DNA of 31,317 nucleotides from JBJXGF01 sp046153015. GTDB taxonomy: Bacteria; Actinomycetota; Acidimicrobiia; Acidimicrobiales; CAIXPF01. This document shows positions 13,434 to 22,626 of this stretch, piece by piece (position 1 is the stretch's first letter; every line of letters begins with the position of its first letter). A program made the translations under genes and the position numbers. The notes under the pieces are model-generated. The model did no database searches. It had not been told where the DNA came from and saw nothing but the letters and a program-made list of their open reading frames with translations. The stretch covers positions 1 to 31,317 of the forward strand of contig JBJXGF010000353.1 of the NCBI GenBank assembly GCA_046153015.1, given 5' to 3'.

Positions 13434-14651
13434 TCAGCGATCCTTGCTGGCGAGCAGGCCGGCGGCCTCCAGCTCGTCGAGCTTCGCGTCGTCGAGGCCG
13501 AGCAGCTCGGCCAGCACCTCGCGGTTGTGCTGGCCGAGGTTGGGGGTCGGCAGGTCTCCGGCCGGGGGCATGTCGGAGAACTTGAGCGGGAAGCCGGGGA
13601 TCTTGAACGTGCCGGCCAGCGGGTCGGTCACCTCGCGGACCATGCCCCGCTCCACGAAGTACGGGTGGTCCAGGGCGTCGGCGGGGGAGAGCACCGGCCC
13701 GCACGGGACCCGCTCGGCCTCCAGCGCGGCGAGCACCTCCTCGTCGGTGTCGAAGCCGGCCATCCACGTCTCGATGATCTCGGTGAGCGCGGCCCGGTTC
13801 GCCACCCGCTCCCGGTTGCCCCGAAAGCGCGGGTCCTCGGCCAGGTCGGGGCGTCCGATCGCCCGCCACAACGCGGGCATCTGCAGGTGCGAGCAGAGGA
13901 TCACGATCCAGCCCTGCGGGCCCCGGAACGAGCCGGCGGGGGACACCGGCTGGTAGTCCCGCCCCGTGCGCATCGGCACGTAGTCCCCCCCGGTCATCGA
14001 GGCGGCGTGCACGCCCATCTCCTGCATGTGGAACAGGGCGTCGACCATCGAGATGTCGAGCTGGCAGCCCCGGCCCGTGCGGTCCCGCCGGTACAGCGCG
14101 TAGCCGATGGCGGCGAAGGCGTGGAAGCCGGCGTTGGTGTCGCCCAGGCCGTGGCCGACGAAGTAGGGCGGGCCGTCCGGATCCCCGGTCATGTGCATGG
14201 TGCCCGAGTAGGCCTGGGCGATGAAGTCGTAGGCGGTCTTGTGGGACAACGGGCCCGTCTGGCCGAAGCCGGTGACCGAGCACATGATCAGTTTCGGGTT
14301 GATCTGGGACAGCGCCTCGTAGTCCATGCCTCGGCGGGTCATCACGCCGGCGCTGTAGTTCTCGACGACGATGTCGACGTGGGGGACGAGCTCCTTCACG
14401 AGGGCGACGCCCTCGGGCTTGGTCAGATCCACGCACAGGCTGCGCTTCCCGCGGTTCTGCTGCACGAAGAAGCCCGACCGGCGGTTGATGCGCGGGTCGG
14501 TGGTGCGGGTGAGATCGCCGTAGGGCGCCATCTCCACCTTGATGACTTCGGCGCCCATCTCGGCGAGCAGCCTCGTGCAGGCCGGGCCGGCGAGGTACTG
14601 CGTGAAATCCAGCACTCGGATGCCCTCGAGATACGGCGTGTCGTCGTTCAC
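13434..14651 (-). CDS. CaiB/BaiF-family (class III) CoA transferase, copy A
   Basis: A 405-aa enzyme that moves CoA between carboxylic acids. Family blocks are VLDFTQYLAGPACTRLLAEMGAEVIKVE (13-40), QQNRGKRSLCVDLTKPEG, DIVVENYSAGV and YDFIAQAYSG. The catalytic Asp171 is in GLGDTNAG, followed by the TGRGCQLDISMVDALF stretch. The GTG start at 14651 has GGAGGGG 6 nt upstream on the minus strand. It is the first gene of a two-gene operon with nitronate monooxygenase. A collinear 405-aa paralogue lies at 22627-23844. Members activate carnitine, bile acids, formate/oxalate, succinate/itaconate-type or aromatic acids. The substrate here is not predictable. Confidence 0.92.
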   Translation of the reverse strand: MNDDTPYLEGIRVLDFTQYLAGPACTRLLAEMGAEVIKVEMAPYGDLTRTTDPRINRRSGFFVQQNRGKRSLCVDLTKPEGVALVKELVPHVDIVVENYSAGVMTRRGMDYEALSQINPKLIMCSVTGFGQTGPLSHKTAYDFIAQAYSGTMHMTGDPDGPPYFVGHGLGDTNAGFHAFAAIGYALYRRDRTGRGCQLDISMVDALFHMQEMGVHAASMTGGDYVPMRTGRDYQPVSPAGSFRGPQGWIVILCSHLQMPALWRAIGRPDLAEDPRFRGNRERVANRAALTEIIETWMAGFDTDEEVLAALEAERVPCGPVLSPADALDHPYFVERGMVREVTDPLAGTFKIPGFPLKFSDMPPAGDLPTPNLGQHNREVLAELLGLDDAKLDELEAAGLLASKDR

Positions 14652-14792
14652 GTGCCCCTCCGTCGCGGTCGGATTCGAGTGCGCCCATCCTCGCAGACCG
14701 CGAGCGGCGCCGTCCCCGCTGGCCCCGCCCTGCCCCCGCTGTCCCGCCGTCCCCGGCGGCTTCTTCCGAACGCAGATCGTGAGAATGTCGGC

Positions 14793-14818
14793 CGTAACGA
14801 GTTTGCAATGACGTTACG
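14793..14818. promoter_or_regulatory. Operator-like palindrome overlapping a promoter
   Basis: CGTAACG (14793-14799) and CGTTACG (14812-14818) form a perfect 7-bp dyad with a 12-nt centre. It covers the -35 box and upper spacer of the promoter at 14803-14831, a position suited to a repressor. The regulator is not in the window. Confidence 0.45.
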
Positions 14819-14831
14819 ACCGGTGTAACCT
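14803..14831 (+). promoter_or_regulatory. Promoter of the beta-helix lipoprotein gene
   Basis: TTGCAA (-35, 14803-14808) and TAACCT (-10, 14826-14831) are 17 nt apart, the standard spacing for the primary sigma factor. Transcription should begin near 14838, giving a leader of about 50 nt before the ATG at 14890. Confidence 0.6.
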
Positions 14832-14889
14832 ACCCCCTCAGCGGCGGAAGACGAGCACTCAGAGTGCGGGCGGGAAGGCGGCAACAAGC

Positions 14890-16278
14890 ATGATGCACCG
14901 CGCACAGCGGGCAGCCCTGGCGGCTGCGGCGGCAGCGGCGTTGTTAGCGGCGGGCTGCGGCGAGCGGACCACCGTCGGCGAAGTGTCCGCCCCTCAGAAC
15001 CGGGCCCGAGTCGTCCACCCGGAGGGGCAGACGCAGGCGGCCGACGCGGTCGAGCACACCGACGGCGGGACCGGCGAAGCGGAGCCGAGCGAGGCGACGA
15101 CCCCCTCGACCGAGGCCCCGCCGAGCGGAGGCCGCGCCGCGAAGCTGGCGCCCGCCTCCGCGGCGCCGATCTCCAACGACGGGTACGGCCCGCGCATGCA
15201 GGTCGGCCCGCTCGACAACTACCCGATCCCGGGCGGCGCGATCGAGTTGTCGCCGGGCGCCGACCTCCAGGCGGCGGCGAACGACGCCGGCGAAGGCGCC
15301 GTGTTCGCCCTGGCGCCGGGCACGTACCACAACGCATCGGTGAGGCCGAAAACCAACCAGAAGTTCATCGGTCGGGGTCGAGGCGTGGTCCTCGACGGCG
15401 GCAACCAACGGTCGGTGGCCTTCGACGGGTCCGGTTCGACCGGCGTGACCGTGGCCAACCTCACCGTCACCCGCTACGCCACGCCCACCCAGGGCGGCGC
15501 GATCGACAACGCCGGCGACCGCAAGTCCCCCGGCGGCTGGCTCATCGAGAACGTGGCCGCGGTGGAGAACCAGTCGGCCGGCGTGCACGCCGGCCCCAAC
15601 ACCACCGTGCGCGGCTCGGTGCTCAGCCGCAACGGCAAGGTCGGCGCGTTCGGCAGCAGCTCGGAAGGCGTGGTGTTCACCGACAACGAGATCGCCGGCA
15701 ACAACACCGGCGGCCACGACGCCGGCTACGAGGCCGGCGGCATCAAGGTCGGCAAGCTGCGCGGCGCGCGGTTCAGCCACAACGCGGTCTTCGACAACCA
15801 CGGGCCCGGTCTGTGGACCGACGTGTTCACGAGCGACAGCCGCTTCGAGGGCAACGACCTCTGGGGCAACGAGCGCGGGATCTTCGTCGAGATCGGCGGC
15901 GGCGCCGCGATCATCGGCAACCGGGTCCGCAACCAGACGAGCGACGCCGGCTGGGTGTGGGGCGCGGCCATCCAGGTGGCCAACTCGGGCCCCGTCGAGG
16001 TCGCCAACAACCACATCGAGAACACCCAGAACGGGATCATCGGCACCGAGCAGAACCGCGGCGAGTGGCGGCTGGGCGCGATGAACGTCCACAACAACAC
16101 GCTGATCTCGGCCGGGGTCACCGGCGTCAAGTACGACACCGGCGACTCCTCGGTGCTCGACCGCGGCCACCGCTTCACCAACAACCGCTACCAGAACAGC
16201 CGGCTCGCCTTCGGCGGCGACCCGAGCTGGGACACCTGGCAGTCGATGGGCTTCGACTCCGGAGGCAGCTTCTTCTGA
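14890..16278 (+). CDS. Lipoprotein with right-handed parallel beta-helix
   Basis: A 462-aa cell-surface protein. The signal peptide MMHRAQRAAL plus an Ala-rich core ends at lipobox Cys23 (LLAAGC). A Glu/Thr/Ser/Ala-rich linker (about 24-85) precedes a right-handed beta-helix domain (about 115-450). That domain has Asn-rich rungs such as VTVANLTVTRYA, WLIENVAAVEN, TTVRGSVLSRNG, VVFTDNEIAGNN and ARFSHNAVFDNHGPGLW. This fold is shared by pectate lyases, mannuronan epimerases and polysaccharide-binding proteins. I see no assured catalytic set, so the enzyme class stays open. Binding or cleaving an extracellular glycan is the usual role. ATG at 14890 is followed by a second ATG; GGGAAGG lies about 11 nt upstream. 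It is monocistronic, with its own promoter and a bidirectional terminator after it. An 18-bp duplication covers the stop codon. Confidence 0.85.
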   Translation: MMHRAQRAALAAAAAAALLAAGCGERTTVGEVSAPQNRARVVHPEGQTQAADAVEHTDGGTGEAEPSEATTPSTEAPPSGGRAAKLAPASAAPISNDGYGPRMQVGPLDNYPIPGGAIELSPGADLQAAANDAGEGAVFALAPGTYHNASVRPKTNQKFIGRGRGVVLDGGNQRSVAFDGSGSTGVTVANLTVTRYATPTQGGAIDNAGDRKSPGGWLIENVAAVENQSAGVHAGPNTTVRGSVLSRNGKVGAFGSSSEGVVFTDNEIAGNNTGGHDAGYEAGGIKVGKLRGARFSHNAVFDNHGPGLWTDVFTSDSRFEGNDLWGNERGIFVEIGGGAAIIGNRVRNQTSDAGWVWGAAIQVANSGPVEVANNHIENTQNGIIGTEQNRGEWRLGAMNVHNNTLISAGVTGVKYDTGDSSVLDRGHRFTNNRYQNSRLAFGGDPSWDTWQSMGFDSGGSFF

Positions 16279-16305
16279 GCCTGCGGGTTCTTCTGAGCCT
16301 GCGGG
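16270..16305 (+). repeat. Exact 18-bp tandem duplication spanning the stop codon
   Basis: TTCTTCTGAGCCTGCGGG is repeated head to tail at 16270-16287 and 16288-16305. The first copy contains the last codons and TGA (16276-16278) of the beta-helix gene. Confidence 0.95.
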
Positions 16306-16318
16306 CTCGGATCGTGCA

Positions 16319-16348
16319 GAGGCCCGCCCGTCGCCACGGGCGGGCCTC
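16319..16348. terminator. Bidirectional hairpin terminator
   Basis: A perfect 13-bp stem (16319-16331 with 16336-16348) closes on a 4-nt CGCC loop between the convergent beta-helix (+) and Dps (-) genes. This is the strongest terminator in the window by stem length and loop size. Confidence 0.85.
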
Positions 16349-16367
16349 CGCCGTTTCCGGCCCCGGG

Positions 16368-16916
16368 CTACGAGGCGCGGGCCGCCTCCGCGGCTTCGGC
16401 CTCGGTGGTGGCGCCCTCGTGCACGAGGTGGCCGCCGCTGTCCTCGAGGTGCGCCCGAACGAACCACTGGAACAGCTCCAGCTTCTCGACCTGGCCGATC
16501 AGCATGTCCTGGGTGACCGGGTCGAGCGAGTCGAACTCGGCGATCGCGGCGCGGTGGCCGCCGATCACGCCGTCGTAGGCGAGGTCGAGCGCGGCGAGGT
16601 GCTCCAGCGAGCCGGCCCGGCCAATGCTGTAGTCGGTCCAGCTGCGGTCGTTCACGATGAAGCCCGGCGTGCCGATCGGGGCGCCGCCGAGGATCGCCAT
16701 GCGCTCGGCGGTCGCGTCGGACATCTCTCGCACCGCGTCGACCTGGGGATCGAGCATCTTGTGCACGCCGATGAAGCTCGGCCCGACCACGTTCCAGTGG
16801 ACGTGCTTGAGCGTGAGCCCGAGATCGAGCAGGGCGGTGAGGCGGTGCTGGAGGCGGTCGCAGATCTCCTTCGCGGCGGTCTCGTCGATGCCTTTGGGGC
16901 TGCGGCGGATGGGCAT
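16368..16916 (-). CDS. dps: Dps-family DNA-binding ferritin-like protein
   Basis: A 182-aa Dps (DNA protection during starvation) subunit. Such subunits form 12-mers that oxidise and store iron and can coat DNA. The inter-subunit ferroxidase ligands are all present with the canonical spacing: His40 (KHVHWNVVG), His52, Asp56, Asp67 and Glu71 (SDATAERM). The basic start MPIRRSPKG may bind DNA. The C-terminal tail is Ala/Glu-rich and acidic. The frame is open upstream, but ATG at 16916 is the only Met before the conserved helix, with a GGGAG about 11 nt before it. The gene is divergent from arginine deiminase across 123 bp and convergent with the beta-helix gene. Both neighbours in the divergent pair suit stress or stationary phase, but no shared regulator site was recognised. 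Confidence 0.93.
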   Translation of the reverse strand: MPIRRSPKGIDETAAKEICDRLQHRLTALLDLGLTLKHVHWNVVGPSFIGVHKMLDPQVDAVREMSDATAERMAILGGAPIGTPGFIVNDRSWTDYSIGRAGSLEHLAALDLAYDGVIGGHRAAIAEFDSLDPVTQDMLIGQVEKLELFQWFVRAHLEDSGGHLVHEGATTEAEAAEAARAS

Positions 16917-17039
16917 GGGCGCGTGTTCTCCCTCTGGCCGTTCCTGGTGACGCTGCCGACCTAGCCGTCGGCCCCGGCGGGCAAACCCCCGAATGCGGGG
17001 CGCGTGCCGGCGGCGACGGCCGGGCACAATGGTCGGCCT

Positions 17040-18263
17040 ATGGCCCTGGGCGTGCACTCGGAGGTGGGTCCGCTCGTGCGCGTGATCCTGCACGAGCCCG
17101 ACCTCGAGCTGCGCCGGCTCACGCCCACCAACAAGCACGACCTGCTCTTCGACGAGGTGTTGTGGGTGCAGCAGGCCCGCCGCGACCACGCCGCGTTCGC
17201 CGCCGCGGTCGCCTCGCAGGGCGCGCAGGTGCTGGCCCTCGCCGACCTGCTGGCGGAGACCCTCAGCATCCCCGCCGCCCGCCAGTGGGTGATGGACCGC
17301 GAGTTCGGGCCCGACGACATCGGCGCCGCGTCCCCCGCGGTGCGGGCCCTGCTCGACGCGCTCGACCCCGCCGAGCTCACCCGCTGCCTGATCGGCGGGC
17401 TCACCAACGACGAGGCGCTCGCCCTCGGGCTGTCCTCGGCCGAGAGCCTGTGGCTGCAGACGCTGTGGCCCCGCGACTTCGTGCTCGACCCCCTGCCCAA
17501 CTCGTACTTCATGCGGGACTCGTCGTGCTGGGTGTACGGCGGCGCCGTGGTCGGGGCGATGGCCAAGCCGGTGCGCCGGAGAGAGGCCAACCACCTCGAG
17601 GTCATCCACCGGTGGCACCCGCTCTTCGCCGGTGAGCCCTTCGAGCTGTGGCGGCGGGGCGAGGACGGCTCGCCGGGCTCGATCGAGGGGGGCGACGTGC
17701 TGGTGATCGGCGGGGGCGCCGTGCTGTGCGGGGTGAGCGAGCGGACCACCGCTCCGGCGGTCGAGGCCCTCGCCGCCCGGCTCTTCGCCGCCGGTCAGGC
17801 CCACGTGGTGCTGGCCGTCGAGCTGCCGAAGGTCCGATCGTTCATGCACCTCGACACGGTGGTGACGATGGCCGACCACGACGCGTTCGTGGTGTTCCCC
17901 GGGGTGCTGGACCGGCTGCGGGCCTGGCGGCTGCGGCCGGCCGAGGGTCCCGGCGAGCTGGTGGTCGAGCCCGTCGCCGACCTCGCCGGCGCCATCGCCG
18001 CCGCCCTCGGCCTGCGGGCCATCCGGGTCGTGCTCACCGGCGGCAACCGGGTCGACCAGGAACGCGAGCAGTGGGACGACGGCAACAACGTGCTGGCGCT
18101 GGCGCCCGGCGTGGTGGTGGCGTACGACCGCAACGTCGACACGAACTCGATGCTGCGCCGCGAGGGCATCGAGGTGCTCACGATCCCCGGCTCGGAGCTG
18201 TCTCGCGGGCGCGGCGGGCCCCGCTGCATGAGCTGTCCCATCGAGCGCGGCCCCGCCCGCTGA
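17040..18263 (+). CDS. arcA: Arginine deiminase
   Basis: A 407-aa enzyme hydrolysing L-arginine to citrulline and ammonia. All catalytic residues are recognisable: Asp160 in PLPNSYFMRD, Glu216 in SIEGGD, His270 and Asp272 in FMHLDTV, and the nucleophile Cys396 in GRGGPRCMSCP. The N-terminal VHSEVGPLVRVILHEPD and LTPTNKHDLLFDEVLWV are typical of the family. ATG at 17040 is chosen; an upstream in-frame GTG at 17004 would add 12 residues without conserved character. No ornithine carbamoyltransferase, carbamate kinase or antiporter gene is adjacent, so the usual energy-yielding arc operon is absent here. It may serve acid or nitrogen metabolism instead. It is followed after 85 bp by the FIST and c-di-GMP genes on the same strand. 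Confidence 0.95.
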   Translation: MALGVHSEVGPLVRVILHEPDLELRRLTPTNKHDLLFDEVLWVQQARRDHAAFAAAVASQGAQVLALADLLAETLSIPAARQWVMDREFGPDDIGAASPAVRALLDALDPAELTRCLIGGLTNDEALALGLSSAESLWLQTLWPRDFVLDPLPNSYFMRDSSCWVYGGAVVGAMAKPVRRREANHLEVIHRWHPLFAGEPFELWRRGEDGSPGSIEGGDVLVIGGGAVLCGVSERTTAPAVEALAARLFAAGQAHVVLAVELPKVRSFMHLDTVVTMADHDAFVVFPGVLDRLRAWRLRPAEGPGELVVEPVADLAGAIAAALGLRAIRVVLTGGNRVDQEREQWDDGNNVLALAPGVVVAYDRNVDTNSMLRREGIEVLTIPGSELSRGRGGPRCMSCPIERGPAR

Positions 18264-18271
18264 GCGGGGCC
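18249..18271 (+). terminator. Hairpin at the end of arcA with the stop codon in its loop
   Basis: GGCCCCGC (18249-18256) pairs perfectly with GCGGGGCC (18264-18271). The 7-nt loop contains the TGA of arcA. It could terminate or attenuate transcription before the FIST gene. Confidence 0.5.
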
Positions 18272-18295
18272 CATTCGAGCCTCGCCCATTCAAGC
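18269..18295 (+). repeat. Imperfect 15-bp-period repeat after the arcA stop codon
   Basis: GCCCATTCGAGC (18269-18280) and GCCCATTCAAGC (18284-18295) differ by one base and lie 15 bp apart, directly after the arcA stop codon. Confidence 0.6.
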
Positions 18296-18348
18296 GCTCG
18301 GCCGACGGGGTCGATGTCTCGGGCGACTTCGTCGCGCGGGAGGCCGAG

Positions 18349-19526
<1,178 letters not shown>

Positions 19527-19527
<1 letters not shown>

Positions 19528-21443
19528 TGGAGCTGCACCCGACCCTCGTCCGCCAGCTGCGCCGGCTCGGCCTCTCACCCGACGCGCCGCCGGCCGCGGA
19601 CGCGTGGGTGGGGCTCCTCGCCAGGGTGAACGCCGCGTATGGCGATGCGGACAACGACCGCTACACGCTGGAGCGTTCGATCGAGGTGTCCTCCGACGAG
19701 ATGCGGGGGCTCTACGAGGAGCTGCGCCAGCAGGAGCAGCTCCACCGCTCGATCCTCGAGCACGCCGCGGAGGGCATCGTCACCGTCGACGGCGAGGGCG
19801 TCATCCAGGCCTTCAACGCCGCCGCCGAGCGGATCTTCGGGTGGGATTCCGAGGAGATCGTCGGTCGAAGCGTCGAGCTGCTCGTGCCCGAGGAGCGCCG
19901 GGCCAGCTGCCGGGCGCAGCTCGCCGGCCACGTCGCCGGTCAACTCCACGAGCCATTGAAGTTGTCGACCGATCTCGAGGGCCTGCGCCGCGACGGCCGC
20001 CGCGTGAGGATCCAGCTGTCGATGAGCGAGGTGCGGGTAGGGGAGCGCCGCCGCTTCACCGGCATCGTCCGCGACGTCTCCGCGGTGAAGGAGCTCGAGG
20101 AGGCCCTTCAGCACCAGGCGCTGCACGACACGTTGACCGGCCTGCCCAACCGGGCGCTGTTCCTCGAGCGGCTCGAGGCGACGCTGGCGCAGGGCGGCCT
20201 CGCCGCCCGCTGCCTCGGCGTGCTGTTCATCGACCTCGACCGCTTCAAGGTGGTCAACGACAGCCTCGGCCACGAAGCCGGCGACCGGCTCCTCACCGCA
20301 GCCGCCGAGCGGATCCGGCGCGCCGTTCGCTCGGGCGACGTGGTGGCCCGCCTCGGTGGAGACGAGTTCGTGGTGCTCTGCCCCGAGCTCGGCGCCCCCT
20401 CGGAGGTGCTGGGCGTGGCCCAGCGCATCGACGAGCTGCTCGCCGAGCCGTTCGAGCTGGGCGCCAACGAGGCGTTCGTGTCGGCCTCGATCGGCATCGC
20501 GCTGGCCGGGCCCGATTCGACTGCGCAGGACCTGCTCCGCTCCGCCGACCTCGCCATGTATCGGGCCAAGACCGCCGGGCGCCACCAGTTCGCCCTGTTC
20601 GACCGGGAGATGCAGGAATGGGCGGACTCGCGTCTCGAAACCGAGAACGCCCTGCGGCGGGCCATCCAGCACAACGAGCTCGAGCTGCACGGCCAGCCGG
20701 TGCACTCGCTGGCCGACGGGTCGGTGCAAAGCGTCGAGGCGCTGCTGCGCTGGAACCGGCCGGGAGTGGGTCTCGTTGCGCCGGCCGAGTTCATCCCGAT
20801 CGCGGAGGAGACCGGCCTCATCGTGCCGCTCGGCGCCTGGGTGCTCGAGGAGGCGTGCCGCTGCGCCCGCCGCTGGCGCGACGCCCATCCCGAGCGGGTG
20901 GTCCCGATCGCGGTGAACCTCTCGGCTCGTGAGCTGGCCCAGCCCCACGCCGTGGGCCAGCTCGCCGCCGCGCTGGAGCGCCATGGGCTGGCGCCGGCGG
21001 CGTTGGCGATCGAGCTCACCGAGACCACGCTGCTGGCGGACAGCAAGGCCACCGCGCAGGCATTGGCGGAGCTGACCGCTCTCGGCGCGTCGCTCAGCAT
21101 CGACGACTTCGGCGCCGGCTACTCCTCGCTCGCCTACCTGCGCCGGATCCCGGCGTCGGTGCTCAAGGTCGACCGCTCGTTCGTGACCGACGTCGATCAC
21201 GACCCGGCCGCCGCCGCGATCGTGGGCGCCGTGGTCACGATGAGCCACGCGCTGGGCCTCAGCGTGGTGGCCGAAGGCGTCGAGCGGGCCGATCAGGCCG
21301 ACGCGCTGCGCCGCCTCGGCTGCGACGCCGCCCAGGGCTGGCTCTACGCCCGGCCGACGCCGCTCAGGGATCTCGACCCGTTCACCCTCGACCCGTTCAC
21401 ACAATCCCCGCGGCCCGCAGCTTCTCCTTCTGCTCGGGGGTGA
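19527..21443 (+). CDS. PAS-GGDEF-EAL bifunctional c-di-GMP enzyme
   Basis: A 638-aa cytosolic signalling protein. A helical N terminus (1-70) leads to a PAS domain (about 75-195, HAAEGIVTVDGEGVIQAFN). The GGDEF domain (about 205-370) has intact GGDEF at 277-281 and an RxxD inhibitory site (RSGD, 268-271). The EAL domain (about 385-625) has EALLRW from Glu404, plus VNLSAREL, ELTETTLL, DDFGAGYSSL, LKVDRSF, VAEGVE and AQGW. Both the cyclase and phosphodiesterase motifs look complete, so it could make and degrade cyclic di-GMP. There are no membrane segments. The start ATG overlaps the FIST stop codon (TGATG), showing coupling. The 3' end overlaps the convergent CaiB gene by 47 bp and carries a 15-bp duplication (DPFTLDPFT). 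Confidence 0.95.
21372..21401 (+). repeat. 15-bp tandem duplication at a convergent gene end
   Basis: Two 15-bp units (21372-21386, 21387-21401) starting CTCGACCCGTTCAC differ only at the last base. They lie in the tail of the EAL gene and extend into the last codons of the opposite CaiB gene, whose stop codon is at 21397-21399. Confidence 0.85.
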
Positions 21444-22617
21444 TGCCGATTGCGTCCAGGATCTCGTCGGTGTTCGCGCCCGGGTCGGGCGCGCCGTGAC
21501 GGACCCTGGTGGGGGTGCGGGAGAACTTGGCGGCCGGCCCGGTGATCGGCGCGCTCGAGCCGTCGGCCAGCGGCGTCGGCTGCAGCATGTCCCGCGCCAG
21601 GACGTGGGGCTCACGCGCCGCGTCGGCGAAGCTGTTCACCCGGGCGGCCACGAGCCCGGCGGCCAGGAGCGGGCCGAGGGCGTCGTCGACGCTGCGGTTC
21701 GCGCACCACTCGATCAGCACCTGGTTAGCGGCGTCTCGGTGCTCGATGCGGGCGTTGTTGGTGGCCAGCGTCGGGTCCTCGGCCAGCTCGGGGCGGCCCA
21801 TCAGCTCGACCATGCGCCGCCAGTGCGTGTCGAGCGCGATGGCCACGTACACGTGGCCGTCGGTGCAGCGGTAGACGTCGCAGGGCACGGTGACGCCGAG
21901 CTGGCTTCCCCAGCGGCGCAGCGGCACGTCGAGCGCGCCGAGCGTGAGGTGGCCGCTGCACTGGAACAGGAGCGCGTCGAGCAGCGCCACGTCGACGTGC
22001 TGGCCCTCGCCGGTCTGGTCGCGGTGGTGCAGCGCGGCCAGCGCCGACAGCGCGCCGTGGAGGCCGGCGATGTCGTCGGCCAGGAACGTCGGCGCCTTCA
22101 CCGGCGGCCCGTCGGGGCTGCCGTTGAGCGACATCCACCCGCCGGCGGCGAGGGCGGCCGGGTCGTAGCCGGCCCGCTCCGACCACGGGCCGAACTGCCC
22201 CCAGCCGCTGACCGACACATACACCACGTCGGCCTTCACCGCCTGGCAGTCCTCGTAGCCGATCCCCCAGCCGGCGAGCGTGCCCGGCTTGAAGTTCTCG
22301 ACCACGATGTCGGCCTGGGCCACGAGGGCGAGGAACACCTCACGCGCCTCGGGGCGGCGCAGGTCGAGCGAGAGGCTGCGCTTGTTGCGGTTGACCGTCT
22401 GCTGCAGGAACGAGCGCTGCGTGCCGGGCAGGATCGGCGGGAGCTGGTAGCCGAGGCCTCCCGGCATGTCGATGTGCACCACGTCGGCGCCGAGGTCGGC
22501 GAGGAGACAGCCGACCATCGGGCCGGCCCAGGCGGTGGTGCAGTCCACCACGCGCACGCCGTCGATGGGCCCGGTCCGGTCGCCGCGGGCCTCACGGTAG
22601 AACTCGGCCTTGTCCAT
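21397..22617 (-). CDS. CaiB/BaiF-family CoA transferase, divergent type
   Basis: A 406-aa class III CoA transferase, clearly different from the two 405-aa paralogues. It has GVRVVDCTTAWAGPMVGCLLADLGADVVHID (20-50), NRNKRSLSLDLRRPEA, VVENFKPG, SVSGWGQFGPW, and the probable catalytic Asp181 in FLADDIAG. These are followed by TGEGQHVDVALLDALL. Its ATG at 22617 lies 9 nt after the stop codon of the upstream CaiB gene, so the two are cotranscribed. They may form a hetero-oligomer or handle two steps (donor and acceptor acids). Known heteromeric members of the superfamily exist, such as benzylsuccinate CoA transferase, but these subunits are too unlike each other to infer that from sequence alone. 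Its 3' end overlaps the convergent EAL gene by 47 bp. Confidence 0.9.
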   Translation of the reverse strand: MDKAEFYREARGDRTGPIDGVRVVDCTTAWAGPMVGCLLADLGADVVHIDMPGGLGYQLPPILPGTQRSFLQQTVNRNKRSLSLDLRRPEAREVFLALVAQADIVVENFKPGTLAGWGIGYEDCQAVKADVVYVSVSGWGQFGPWSERAGYDPAALAAGGWMSLNGSPDGPPVKAPTFLADDIAGLHGALSALAALHHRDQTGEGQHVDVALLDALLFQCSGHLTLGALDVPLRRWGSQLGVTVPCDVYRCTDGHVYVAIALDTHWRRMVELMGRPELAEDPTLATNNARIEHRDAANQVLIEWCANRSVDDALGPLLAAGLVAARVNSFADAAREPHVLARDMLQPTPLADGSSAPITGPAAKFSRTPTRVRHGAPDPGANTDEILDAIGITPEQKEKLRAAGIV

Positions 22618-22626
22618 GCCGGCGGC

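Noticed and set aside
12289..14808. One continuous minus-strand frame covering nitronate monooxygenase and CaiB regions, suggesting a fusion
   Set aside because: Only the part up to 13428 encodes nitronate monooxygenase. The upstream part is out of frame with the CaiB protein, which has its own start codon and ribosome-binding site.
17004..17039. Upstream GTG start for arginine deiminase
   Set aside because: The added 12 residues are not conserved in character, and the family N terminus begins at the ATG at 17040.
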